This document shows, piece by piece, positions 9,152-18,174 of a stretch of DNA of 64,000 bases (its first letter is position 1; each line of letters opens with the position of its first letter). Origin of the DNA: Pelagomonas calceolata (Eukaryota; Sar; Pelagophyceae; Pelagomonadales; Pelagomonadaceae); assembly GCA_918797485.1 (NCBI GenBank), contig CAKKNE010000006.1:496001-560000 (forward strand), read 5' to 3'. The notes under the pieces were generated by a model, which was given only the letters and a program-made list of their open reading frames with translations, did not search any database and was not told the origin of the DNA. A program made the translations under genes and the position numbers.

Positions 9152-10093
9152 CTAGCGGTTCGCCGTCAGGTTCGACGCGTAACTGACCCGTTCCTTCGTG
9201 TCCTGCGCGAGCGCCTTGCCGTAGCCCGACGTGTAGCCCGACGACAGGCCGCCCTCGCCGCCACCACCGGCGTCGGGCTTCGGCGCGGACGGCTTCGCCC
9301 ACTCGATCTTGAGGATCAGGTGGTCGTAGCCGTGGCCCTGGAGCGCGCCCATGGCGCGTTCGGCATCTTGGCGATGCACAAACGACACGAAGGCGAAGCC
9401 GCGCGAGATCATCGTTTCTCTGTCTTTCGCTAGATAGATTCTAGCTATACGACCATAAGGAGCGAACAGCACCTGTAAATCTGCCTCGGTCGTCTCTTCC
9501 GAAATGTTCGTCACTCGCAGCGACGACTGATCCCTATCATCATATTGGGGCATCGCCGCCATGCGCGCCAACGCCGAGCCGGCCACCCCAGCGCCCGCTT
9601 GCCCGCGCATGGAAGGAGGCACATAGCTTGTACGCATGCCCGGCACGGCAGCGGGAGCAGCATCATCACCAGGAGGCATGCTGCCGCCCTCGCCCTCGAC
9701 GCCGTACTTCTGCTGGAGCTTGCGCCACATCTGTTTTTTGGCGAACTCGTTCATGCTCGCCTTGGCCGCGTTTTGCTGGGTATCGTTTTCGCCTCCTTCT
9801 TCTTCCAGTGTTACGCGCTCGTCGTTGTGGGCGACGATGGTCACGTTGCTATCATCTTTTTCTTGGCCGGCGATGCCGAAGCGGTTGTTTCTTAAACGTT
9901 GCACTCTGCCTTGGACAGCTTTGGATTCGCGCGTCTCGACGACTTTGACGAAGATTTCTTTGGTCGTCTTCACCTTCTGCTCCGCCGCGTTCCGCGACCA
10001 CTCGACGACGGTCTTAAAGCCTTTTTCATTCACGGCCGTCTCGGTGCGCGCGGGCAGGGCCTCCTCTTCATCATCGTCGTCGCCCCAGGCCAT
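9152..10093 (-). CDS. EIF3G: Eukaryotic translation initiation factor 3 subunit G
   Basis: 313 aa from the ATG at 10093, chosen because MAWGDDDDEEE matches the acidic start of the family; the reading frame continues upstream without an ATG. The N-terminal eIF3g domain (TVVEWSRNAAEQKVKTTKE) binds eIF3i. The C-terminal RRM (about 200-280) has RNP2 LRVTNI and RNP1 RGFAFVSF, followed by the family signature HGYDHLILKIEWAKPS. By family it is part of the eIF3 complex in scanning and 43S recruitment. The zinc knuckle (CxxC...H...C) normally found between these domains is replaced by a Cys-free helical stretch (NEFAKKQMWRKLQQKYG). The promoter region is shared with the glycosyltransferase. Confidence 0.95.
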   Translation of the reverse strand: MAWGDDDDEEEALPARTETAVNEKGFKTVVEWSRNAAEQKVKTTKEIFVKVVETRESKAVQGRVQRLRNNRFGIAGQEKDDSNVTIVAHNDERVTLEEEGGENDTQQNAAKASMNEFAKKQMWRKLQQKYGVEGEGGSMPPGDDAAPAAVPGMRTSYVPPSMRGQAGAGVAGSALARMAAMPQYDDRDQSSLRVTNISEETTEADLQVLFAPYGRIARIYLAKDRETMISRGFAFVSFVHRQDAERAMGALQGHGYDHLILKIEWAKPSAPKPDAGGGGEGGLSSGYTSGYGKALAQDTKERVSYASNLTANR

Positions 10094-10520
10094 GGCCGCT
10101 TCTTGTCTGCCGCGGCGGCGCTGGAGTGTAGGCGCAGCGCGTCGGAGCAGTCCTGCGGCTCCTCGCTGGACCCGGTGTGCTGGAGCGTCGAGCAAGCGGC
10201 CCAATCAAGCTGAATCGCCGGCAAGGCTGTGAGCTAGTGTGTCTGTCTACGCTAGGTCATGCCTTCAGGGGTAAGGAGGGGTCATCCATGAGTACTTCAT
10301 CGGCCAGGAGGAATCACGGGCTCATGCCTTTGCATAAAGTGCCAAAATAAAATGATGCATGCAATTGCTGAGACTGGGACACGGCAAAGCCATCAGCCAT
10401 GCATTGATGGTGCAGCGCCATCGCATCGCTGAGCAGCGGTAGCGACGCAGCGATCGGCAGCAAAAGCACACCGGCGGGCAGCACAGAGGCATCCCGAGCA
10501 CCTGTACAGCCGGCAACAAA
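10094..10520. other. Divergent promoter region
   Basis: A 427-bp gap between eIF3g (minus) and the glycosyltransferase (plus). No gene or introner core was seen. Confidence 0.4.
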
Positions 10521-13500
10521 ATGCGGCCGTGCTTCCACCTCGTCGCTATCGCGGCGGCCGCCACGGCGGACGAAGCCGCCTGGACGCCCCGCGACCTCGA
10601 CGACGCCACGCTGCGCCTCATCCGCCACGCGCGTCCGTTCCAGCCCAGCGAGCAGGCGAAGCTCTCGCAGCTGCCGGCGCGCTTCAGCCGCTGCGCGACG
10701 CAATTGGCCTATTTCGACGTGTACGACCCCGAGGCCTGCGGTCATAAAAGGGCTCCATCCTGTAGTGGCGACCACTGGCCGTCCGTGTCCGTCGTGCTGC
10801 CCCATCGCGGTCGCGAGTCGACGACGGCGCGAGCGCTAGCTTCTGTCTTGGCTTCATTTAGATTATATTGTGGCAGTGGGGAAGTCGTGCTAGCTAGAGA
10901 CGGTCCAGCATTAGATGAGACCGCAGCTAAAAGGTTGACGCATCTCGTGGAGCGTGTTTCATCACATTGGGAGGACATTGAGGTCGTGGAGACAAAACCA
11001 AGGTCCATGGCGGCGGGCTACGGGGATGCTGTCGCGACCGGTTGTCGACGGGCCACCGGAGACTATGTGCTCCTGTTGAACAACGACGTCACGCTAGCGC
11101 CTTTGACGTTAAGAGTGCTAGCCGCGCACTTGAACGCGAGAAAAAGCACAGCGGCGGTCGGCGCGAGACTAGTAGACGAGCACGGCGAGCTCCAGGAGGC
11201 CGGCGCCGTCGTCTTCAAGGACGGCGGCGCGCTCCAGTTCTCGAAGGTCTGGGGTAGCACTTCTCCATTATTCAGGTACGTGCGACGCGTCGACTACGCG
11301 TCCGCGGCGTGCCTGATGGTGAGGTCGTTACTACTAGCCGGTGGTTTTGATGAGCAATTTAGACCAGCATACTACGAGGACACGGACCTAGCGATGCGAC
11401 TGAGGCACTCGCATGACGCTGCGGTCGACTACAACCCCTTCGCCGTGGCGGTCCATGAAGGGTCCGCGACGTACTCGGGCGACCGCGCCGCGGAGAAGGA
11501 GCGCCAGATGGACCGGAACCGGGACACCTTTGTCAGGAAGTGGTCGGGACAGTTGACCTGCCACTATGCATCCCATATACCGTGGGCCAGTCGTGGTGCT
11601 TTTTTGCTCGCGACGCGCCAGGCTCTTGCACGAGTGTTGGTCTTAGATCACGACACGCCCTGCGCGGCGCGCGACTCCGGCTCGGTGCGCATGCTCAACT
11701 TCATTCGCGTTTTACTAGGAAGGCGGCACCACGTGACCTTCGCTGGCGTCGAGTCCGACGCGGACGACGCCTGCGCGCTGCAACTCCAAGCCCTGGGCGC
11801 CCACGTGACCTCAGCCGGCCTGCTCAAGTTCCGGAGTCTATCAACAAAGTGCGACTACGACCTCGTTGTGGCTTCCAGACGATCGGTGGCCAAGGCCTGG
11901 CTGCCGCTGCTGCGAGCCGTGTGTCCCGAGGCGCCTGTTGTATTTGATACGGTGGACTTGCACTTTTTAAGGGAGATCCGGGAGGTCTCCGTCGCCAAGG
12001 GTTATGACTATGATCAATCACTCTCGGCCTCGGAGAACGCCCGGCGCTTACTCGCGCAGTACCCTAACTTACAGAATACGAAGACCTGGCGTCTGTACGA
12101 AGAAGGGTATACGACAGAGCTACGAGTGATGAACGCTTCCGACGCGACGATCGTCGTCTCGGGCGTGGAACGCAGGGAGCTCGAGGCCCTGAAGCAATCA
12201 GGTGAATTACGGTCTTCCCTCCCAGTGGCGGTTGTGTCGAACATCCACGACATTGTTCAAAGACGCATGGAGCGCTCCACGTTCGGCCAGCGACGCGGCG
12301 CGTTATTCGTCGGGAATTGGCAACGTACCCGCGTCTCGCATGTTTTCGGCCCAAGCTCGGACACGACATACACTCGACCGTATTGATATAGAAACGCCTC
12401 ACTCCGACCACGAATTGAACTTTGATGTCCACGCAGGCAGCATCCCCCGAACGTCGACGCCGTGAAATTTTTGCTGGAAGAGGTTTTAGTGCTGGAAACC
12501 TCATTACCGGACGACTTCGTGGTCCACATCGCCGGGGCGGGCACGCAGCCGGACTGGCTTAAATCAATCACGAAGGCCGGGCGGTTTGAAGTCGTGAACC
12601 ACGGGTTTTTGGCGTCGTTGGCCCCGCTCTATGCTTCTTGTAGGGTAGCACTGGCGCCATTACGGTACGGCGCCGGCGTGAAAGGGAAAGTCAATCAAGC
12701 GATGCTCCATGGCGTTCCCGTGGTCGCCACTCCAATAGCCGTGGAAGGCATGCACATTTCTAGTGGCGAGGCCGTCGTGGCCGACGGTGCCGTTGAGTTT
12801 GCCCGATCATTAGCTGAGATCTATGTCGACGAGGCGACGTGGCGTCGCGTCGCGGAGGCGGCTAGATTGTCGGTGGCCAAGCATTTCTCTGTTGATGTCG
12901 CTGCCAAAAGGTGGGCGTCTTTAGAGTCGGAGCTGGCTCTACGGTCCGACGCGTTTCGCCACGCGCTGTCCGAGGGTTCGTCGGCGTTCCAGAAGCCTTG
13001 TCCTACGTCAGGTAGGTACGGGACTTCGTCAGTCGTGGCCTTGTCTGATAAACGATCGGACCCGCCTTCCTTGATTCCCGTCCCTCTTAAGGTAGGAGAA
13101 ACGTTGAAGTCCGCGGCACCTTTATCTGATTTGCGATATCACGGAGTTAATGAAGAGGAATTAATGACAGTATGCTCGGCTCATAGGAATTGCGTCGGCT
13201 TCTGCTTACGACCGGAGGCCACGTCGCGCGTCTTCCTGTCGCCCATTGAAGCGACGACCAAGGCCGAGGGGCCCGGGCCGGCGCTGTGCCACGCGGCGCC
13301 CGGCGCGCCGCCCTCTACGGGCGTCGCCTTTACTCGTGTCTCCCAGAAGGCGCCGCACTACGTCTTCTCGGCGTCTTATTCATCAAAGAAGTGGCGCGTG
13401 TCGCGCGACGCGGCGGAGGCGTTTTGTGCTCAGGATGCGACGTGCACGGGCTACTGCCAGAACCCGTCGGGCAATACGCTGTTCTACGATCGGAAGGTCG

Positions 13501-13664
13501 GCGACATGCGCCCTCGCGGCAAGGCCGACGCCGTTCCTCCCGGTTGGGTCTGCGCGAAGGCGAAGCGGTATCAAATGGCGCCGGTCGCGGCCGCCCTTTT
13601 GGAGCCTCCACGGCCCAGGAAGGCCTCGGCGAAGCGGGCGGCGGCGCACAAGGGGGGGCTCTAG
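10521..13664 (+). CDS. GT2-GT4 bifunctional glycosyltransferase with Cys-rich C-terminal modules, one intron
   Basis: About 1,011 aa from exons 10521-12332 and 12441-13664. A short hydrophobic N-terminus resembles a signal peptide. Residues ~85-320 are a GT2 (GT-A fold) transferase: VSVVLPHRGR, YVLLLNNDVTL (DXD-like), GGFDEQFRPAYYEDTDLAMR. Residues ~350-800 are a GT4 (GT-B) transferase with GNW...HPPNVDAVKF, APLRYGAGVKGKV and the E-rich donor-binding region. The tail has two Cys-rich segments (about 870-985) like PAN/apple modules. It should act in the secretory pathway to build a surface glycan, transferring two sugars. The intron interrupts the conserved GNW-HPPN motif. The frame was bridged with GT at 12333 and AG at 12440 (phase 0); other GT-AG pairs break the frame or the motif. 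Confidence 0.85.
12325..12436 (+). mobile_element. Introner in the glycosyltransferase gene
   Basis: The insert splits the codons of a conserved GNWQHPPN motif. Left flank codons TGG CAA CGT ACC (W Q R T) look like a decayed copy of the right flank's CAG CAT CCC (Q H P), consistent with a target duplication starting GGCA. The 3' end GATGTCCACGCAG is shared with the introner ending at 7723. The likely spliced intron is 12333-12440. The hairpin core seen elsewhere is not evident, so this may be a different subfamily or an internally deleted copy. Confidence 0.65.
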
Positions 13665-13756
13665 TTATAGGTGTTGTTTGTGTCACAAGAGTTACGCTGT
13701 ACAAATTAGGCGTGTCGAACCGGCAAATACCTTTCTCCGAATCATCCTTGTCATGT

Positions 13757-15157
13757 TTATGCTGCTGCTGAAGTAAATCCCCATAAAGATACTTGCCGGT
13801 AGCGCCACTTCTCGGCGAGGGGATACGGGCAATATTGTATGAACGGATCGACCCAGAAAGTCCAATCAGCATGGCCGCGGCAGCGTTCTTTGAGGAGTGC
13901 GGTGAGATCATCCACGTTGTTACCGTGTTGGGTGCCCTCGGGCAATGCGACGGCGAGCGGGCTTAATTTGAAAAGCCGCCAAGTAAGCCGCGCCAACCGG
14001 GGACAGCCACGCGCGAGGCGTAGAATCCCCGCAGAATTGACAGCGGGGGTAGCGTAGAAGGATGCGGAGCGTAAAGTCTGGGCGGTCGGACTCCGCAAGA
14101 TGATGTCGACTACCGCAGGGGTCACCGTGTTATTTTGGTCGATGATTAGAGCCTCGAGCGCAAAGTTCTCGCAGATCGCTGCCACGCACGCGTCGTCAAG
14201 AGTCGTTTCATCATCTGAGTACCCAAAATGAAGTTCCTTGAGAGCAGGCCGAGCCCGTGCCAGGGAGGCAAAGAACTCGGGCGACCCAGTAAATTGATTT
14301 GGAAACACGATTTCCCTCAGCGCTTCCAAGCCGGCCGCGAGTCGCAGAAGCGTCGGCTGCGTCATATGTGTATCGTGCAAGTGCAAGATTTTTATGCGGC
14401 TTTGTAACGGCGTCCGAACGAGCAGTTCAGCGAGGGCCGGATACACTGAGCACCGGTCGAGACTGAGTGTCTCCGCGCCCACGCACTGCCGCGCCGTCGC
14501 TTCGATTTTGTCAAAACGAGCCGGCTGGTAATCTACTAGGCTTTCGTCTGCAGCCTCCAAACTAAGGTACTTGAGGTTCGGAAAGTGCATCGCGTAGGTT
14601 TCCGCCGGGCTCCAGGGTGCGTCCGTCTCAATCTCGACGCTTTCGAGCAGCGGGCACGAGCGGCTGAGCGCCGCAGCCAAGTCATCCACGTCCGCCCGCA
14701 AAATGTTCGGCAGCCCATAACCTGCGCTCAGCTCCTTCAGCTGCGGGCACGCGCTGCAGATCTCCAAGAGGAGTTGTGCACTTATCGATGAGGCGCAGAG
14801 TGAGAGTTCCCGCAAGCGCCCTTGAGTATCTACGACGAATTGCCGGAGCGCGCTGAGCCCCTCGGGGGACGTCCCCTTGTGATCTCCTCTGTAGGCGAGT
14901 CTCTCGCACCCGCTGCCGAGCACAGCCCCGACGGTCGTGACTTTTTGCGTTGTTACGTCCCTGTAGAAAGTAACCTGATTCCTCGGATGGCTTTTTATGG
15001 CCCGACGAACGGCATCGAGGCACGCGCGGGACACGCTGCGCAGGACCAGGAGGCTTTCGTCCCTTGTGCGAACGCTGGTGCGTTCCGTGTGGCGGTCCAA
15101 AAAGAGCGCGACGTGCGCGAGCATTTCTACAGGCAATGCATCCAGTTGGGTCGACAT
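13757..15157 (-). CDS. F-box / leucine-rich repeat protein
   Basis: 466 aa, single exon. The N-terminus LDALPVEMLAHVALFLD fits an F-box start, followed by LRVS-type helices. The rest is a series of about ten LRRs with forms such as LRELSLCASSI, LKYLSLEAADE and IKILHLHDTHM. By family, F-box/LRR proteins recruit substrates to SCF ubiquitin ligases through the LRR arc. The substrate is unknown. The F-box is short and could be a cap helix, so the ligase role is inference. The gene converges on the glycosyltransferase gene. Confidence 0.75.
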   Translation of the reverse strand: MSTQLDALPVEMLAHVALFLDRHTERTSVRTRDESLLVLRSVSRACLDAVRRAIKSHPRNQVTFYRDVTTQKVTTVGAVLGSGCERLAYRGDHKGTSPEGLSALRQFVVDTQGRLRELSLCASSISAQLLLEICSACPQLKELSAGYGLPNILRADVDDLAAALSRSCPLLESVEIETDAPWSPAETYAMHFPNLKYLSLEAADESLVDYQPARFDKIEATARQCVGAETLSLDRCSVYPALAELLVRTPLQSRIKILHLHDTHMTQPTLLRLAAGLEALREIVFPNQFTGSPEFFASLARARPALKELHFGYSDDETTLDDACVAAICENFALEALIIDQNNTVTPAVVDIILRSPTAQTLRSASFYATPAVNSAGILRLARGCPRLARLTWRLFKLSPLAVALPEGTQHGNNVDDLTALLKERCRGHADWTFWVDPFIQYCPYPLAEKWRYRQVSLWGFTSAAA

Positions 15158-15395
15158 CTCTGCGCTAATGCTGGGGGCCTAAGCGATCTACTTGCGAGCC
15201 AGCGCGGCGCAGCGATGCAAATCTGCGCTGAACCTGCGCTGTTGATTCCTCAGCCTCGTCTCTGCAGGCCGTAAAGCGGCCAAAAAAGCGGCGCGCGGCG
15301 CAGACAGCTAGCGACTGTAAGATACTAGGAAAATAGATCTTTACCTGCGCACTGACTAGTGCGGACTCTAAAGATGGAGAAGGAGTAGAAGAAAA

Positions 15396-17759
15396 TCAGC
15401 CGACGAGCGCGACGTTGACCATGAGGTTGCAGTGCTGGGGTTTTCCATCGACCATTCCCTGCTCGCCGAACGTGAAGAAGCAGAGGAATTGCGGAGGACT
15501 CGCCAGCGCCGCGGCGAGCCCGGCCTCGACCTCCTTCGTGAGGACGTTGAGGTCGGGAAGCGTCGACGCCGAGCCCGCGCAGACGTCGACGAGGGCCAGC
15601 TTGACGGGGGAGGTCGCCGCCTTGGCCGCGTTGACAACCAATTCGCGCACGGAGGCGGGGATGTCGGCAACCTTGCGCGAGTTGAGGCGCAGCTCGTGGC
15701 CCTTACCGATGGGTCCAAAGCACTCTATCGCGCCGTCGGGCAGCACGCGTTTCATGTGCACCAAGCGCGGTCGGGTCTGCTTTTTCGACGCGCGTACGTC
15801 CAGCGGGAACAGCGCCGCCGCGCGCACGACAGTGCCGCCCGCGCTTTGTTGGCGCTTCAGCTCGCCTTTGCACCAACCGTCGAGCACCTGTACCGCCGGC
15901 TTGCCGCCGATGGTGCTCACAACGCGCCCGCTCGCGACAGTCGCAACACCCTTGTGCTTCGTGGGAATGTAGACCGAGCCGATGGAGCACTGGCACGCGT
16001 CGGGGTGGCGCAGGTAGAGGCCCACCATCACGACGCTATTCTTGCTGACCCGCCACGCCTCGCCGTCGGCCTTTCCGCAGAGCTGCCACCAGCCGCCGGG
16101 CTCGGTGTGGTTGAGCACGCTCTCGTCGGCCGACGAGCCGCCGAATACCGTCACCCCGTTGCCGAGGACCTTCTGTACGCCGCGTAACACAAACTCCTCG
16201 CCGACGGGCGCGCTCATCAGGAGAAGGAGGTCGGGCGGCGACGTCACGCGGCCTGCGCTCTGCCGCGCTGCGTCGGCAAGTAGCGCCGTCGCCGCCGCTT
16301 TGCCAGCCGCCTCGGCGTGCTCTGCGCCGATGATCGGATACTCGGCCGCCGTTATCAGCCAGGCGGCGTGTTGTAGGCCTACCAGCCCGAGACGCGCGCC
16401 GCCCCGCTTCGAGAGCACGCCGCCCTGGCTCGTCTGACCCACGAGTGTCGTCATCCCCCCCTTGGCCTCGCTCGCCCGTTGCAGCGCCGCCGCGACCGCC
16501 TTGCCATCGATGTCGCTCGAGCAGAAGAGCAGCGCGAGCTCGGGCGCAGCGCCGCCGAGCCCTTGGCACACCTGCCACCACGCGTCCTCCGCCGCGGCGG
16601 CCGCGTCTGGCGCGGCGGAGCAGCCGACCGCCACCCGCGTGAGGGAGGCGTGGGGCGCAGGTGCATGCTTTGCCGACTTCGTGCGGTCGCGGAGCCGCAC
16701 CGACATCATCGGCGGATGCTCCACGGCGTCGCCGAGGAGCTTGAGCGAAATGGCGGGCGGCTGGCTTGGGTCGCCCCGCGGAAAGGCAACCTGTAGCACG
16801 CGCACCTCAGCGTTCCCAAAGATGGGGTCGAGTTGCAGCTTCAGCGCGTTCGAGCCCACGTCGTCCTTGAGCGCCTCCGTGACCGCTCGTTGCAAAGCAG
16901 GAGCGCCGGAGCACCGGCCGACTGGTAACTGCGCGAGTGTGGCCTTGTAGAGCTCGCGCAGATATCCCTTGTGCGCCACGACGGCTATCGCAGTTTCCTG
17001 GCGCCCGCGCAGCAGGTCAAGCAGCGTTGCCGCGCGTTTCTCCACCTGCTCATTACCCTCGAGGAACTCCGGCCGGAACTTCCAGCCGTCGTCGCTCCGC
17101 GCGTCGAGCCAGGCGATGGTGTCAAAAGATATGTGCGGGAATTGCTTCGCCGCCTCCGCCGCGGGTCTTCGCTCGTCACAGGGTTTGCCGGTGCGCTTTT
17201 CGCGCAGCCGCTCATGCGCAGACATCTTGGGGTGGTCCGGGAAGAGCAGAGTAGCCGTGTGCAGCGTGCGCTGCAGCGGCGAGACGAGCACGCACTCCGG
17301 CGGCGGGTAGTGCGTGCGCTTGAACAGTTCTGCAAGCTCGACCCCCGAGGCGGATGCTTGCGACTGACCCTTGACAGAGAGCGCGGCGTCGAAGTTGTCC
17401 GGATTGTCGAGCACAGCCTTGCGGGCTTCTTCCGCCTCCGCGTCGGAGCCGCCGCGTTCCTTGACCGCCTTTTTGGCCGCCGCCTCGAGGATGTTGTGGG
17501 CAGCCTGGGCATGCCGCACGAGGTACACGATCTTTCTGTCGACTTGCTGATCGGGCAGCTCGTCCCGTATGACCGTCGACACGCGCTGCATCGTCGGCAG
17601 CAGCGCCGACGGCGTCGTCGCGAACTCGTTGCATTGTACTTTCTCTGAGGATGATCTGCGGACGAGTCGTTTCTCCTTCTTAGACTGCCAGTGGATGATG
17701 CATGCCGCCCCGGCTGCCCCGGCGACGACGCCTGCGGCGAGGGCGAGGTACGATTCCAT
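15396..17759 (-). CDS. Membrane-anchored histidine phosphatase-FIST fusion
   Basis: 787 aa from the first ATG in frame (17759). Residues 4-24 are a hydrophobic anchor. Residues ~75-340 are a histidine phosphatase/phosphoglycerate mutase-like domain: LVRHAQAAHN (RHA at 82-84), VSPLQRT, and VVAHKGYLREL with the second catalytic His. Residues ~395-780 match FIST_N plus FIST_C: CSSDIDGKAVAAALQRA, LVGQTSQGGVLS, FGGSSADE, and the ending FLCFFTFGEQG. FIST is a ligand-sensing region of signalling proteins. The histidine triad is intact, so catalysis is likely. Joined together they suggest a small-molecule-regulated phosphatase. The substrate is unknown. The fusion is unusual; see findings. Confidence 0.85.
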   Translation of the reverse strand: MESYLALAAGVVAGAAGAACIIHWQSKKEKRLVRRSSSEKVQCNEFATTPSALLPTMQRVSTVIRDELPDQQVDRKIVYLVRHAQAAHNILEAAAKKAVKERGGSDAEAEEARKAVLDNPDNFDAALSVKGQSQASASGVELAELFKRTHYPPPECVLVSPLQRTLHTATLLFPDHPKMSAHERLREKRTGKPCDERRPAAEAAKQFPHISFDTIAWLDARSDDGWKFRPEFLEGNEQVEKRAATLLDLLRGRQETAIAVVAHKGYLRELYKATLAQLPVGRCSGAPALQRAVTEALKDDVGSNALKLQLDPIFGNAEVRVLQVAFPRGDPSQPPAISLKLLGDAVEHPPMMSVRLRDRTKSAKHAPAPHASLTRVAVGCSAAPDAAAAAEDAWWQVCQGLGGAAPELALLFCSSDIDGKAVAAALQRASEAKGGMTTLVGQTSQGGVLSKRGGARLGLVGLQHAAWLITAAEYPIIGAEHAEAAGKAAATALLADAARQSAGRVTSPPDLLLLMSAPVGEEFVLRGVQKVLGNGVTVFGGSSADESVLNHTEPGGWWQLCGKADGEAWRVSKNSVVMVGLYLRHPDACQCSIGSVYIPTKHKGVATVASGRVVSTIGGKPAVQVLDGWCKGELKRQQSAGGTVVRAAALFPLDVRASKKQTRPRLVHMKRVLPDGAIECFGPIGKGHELRLNSRKVADIPASVRELVVNAAKAATSPVKLALVDVCAGSASTLPDLNVLTKEVEAGLAAALASPPQFLCFFTFGEQGMVDGKPQHCNLMVNVALVG

Positions 17760-18174
17760 GGCAAGGTTGGCTGGGCAGTTACTCCACCAGTCGTTGCGCA
17801 GCCAACCTACGGGAGAGGCCACCGGGACGACGGAGAGGCTGCCCCAACACTGTCCCAAGCAGCGCTGTGGCAGAAGCTTCCGCAACTTCGGATCGTGGAA
17901 AATCCTAGTGTGTCTGTACCGCTATTAATTCGAGCTAGCTGCGCGCGCCGCCGAGCGTGATCGATATCGCGTTCAGACAGACGCTGTAGCGCGCTCATCA
18001 GAGCGCTGTCGCAGCGCAGCGATCGGAGCGCTGTCCGCATTGACGCCCTCGACGCTCATCAGAGCGCACTCCTAGGGCAGTGATCACAGCGCTGTCGACT
18101 TTTGAGTTCTCGACGCGGAGCGCTGTCCCATACGCCACCGACGCAAAGGTCGTCCAGACGCCGTCGACGCGAGG
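17760..18174. other. Divergent region with degenerate tandem repeat and introner-like arm
   Basis: Separates the FIST gene (minus) from the RAD51 paralog (plus). It holds a duplicated ~60-bp block (17991-18113) and, at 18151-18165, CCAGACGCCGTCGAC-like sequence next to the RAD51-paralog ATG that resembles an introner arm. Confidence 0.45.
17988..18113. repeat. Degenerate tandem duplication with AGCGCT palindromes
   Basis: Two units share GCTCATCAGAGCGC, then CAGTGATC or CAGCGATCG, then AGCGCTGTC. They lie 60-65 bp apart (starts near 17991 and 18052). The repeated AGCGCT palindromes could bind a regulator, but no known site is recognised. Confidence 0.5.

Noticed and set aside
12325-12436. 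Intron using GT at 12325 and AG at 12436
   Set aside because: It leaves the reading frame shifted and breaks GNW-HPPN. The GT at 12333 with AG at 12440 keeps the frame.
15432-16187. Long plus-strand frame opposite the FIST domain
   Set aside because: No recognisable protein motifs; shadow of the FIST coding sequence.
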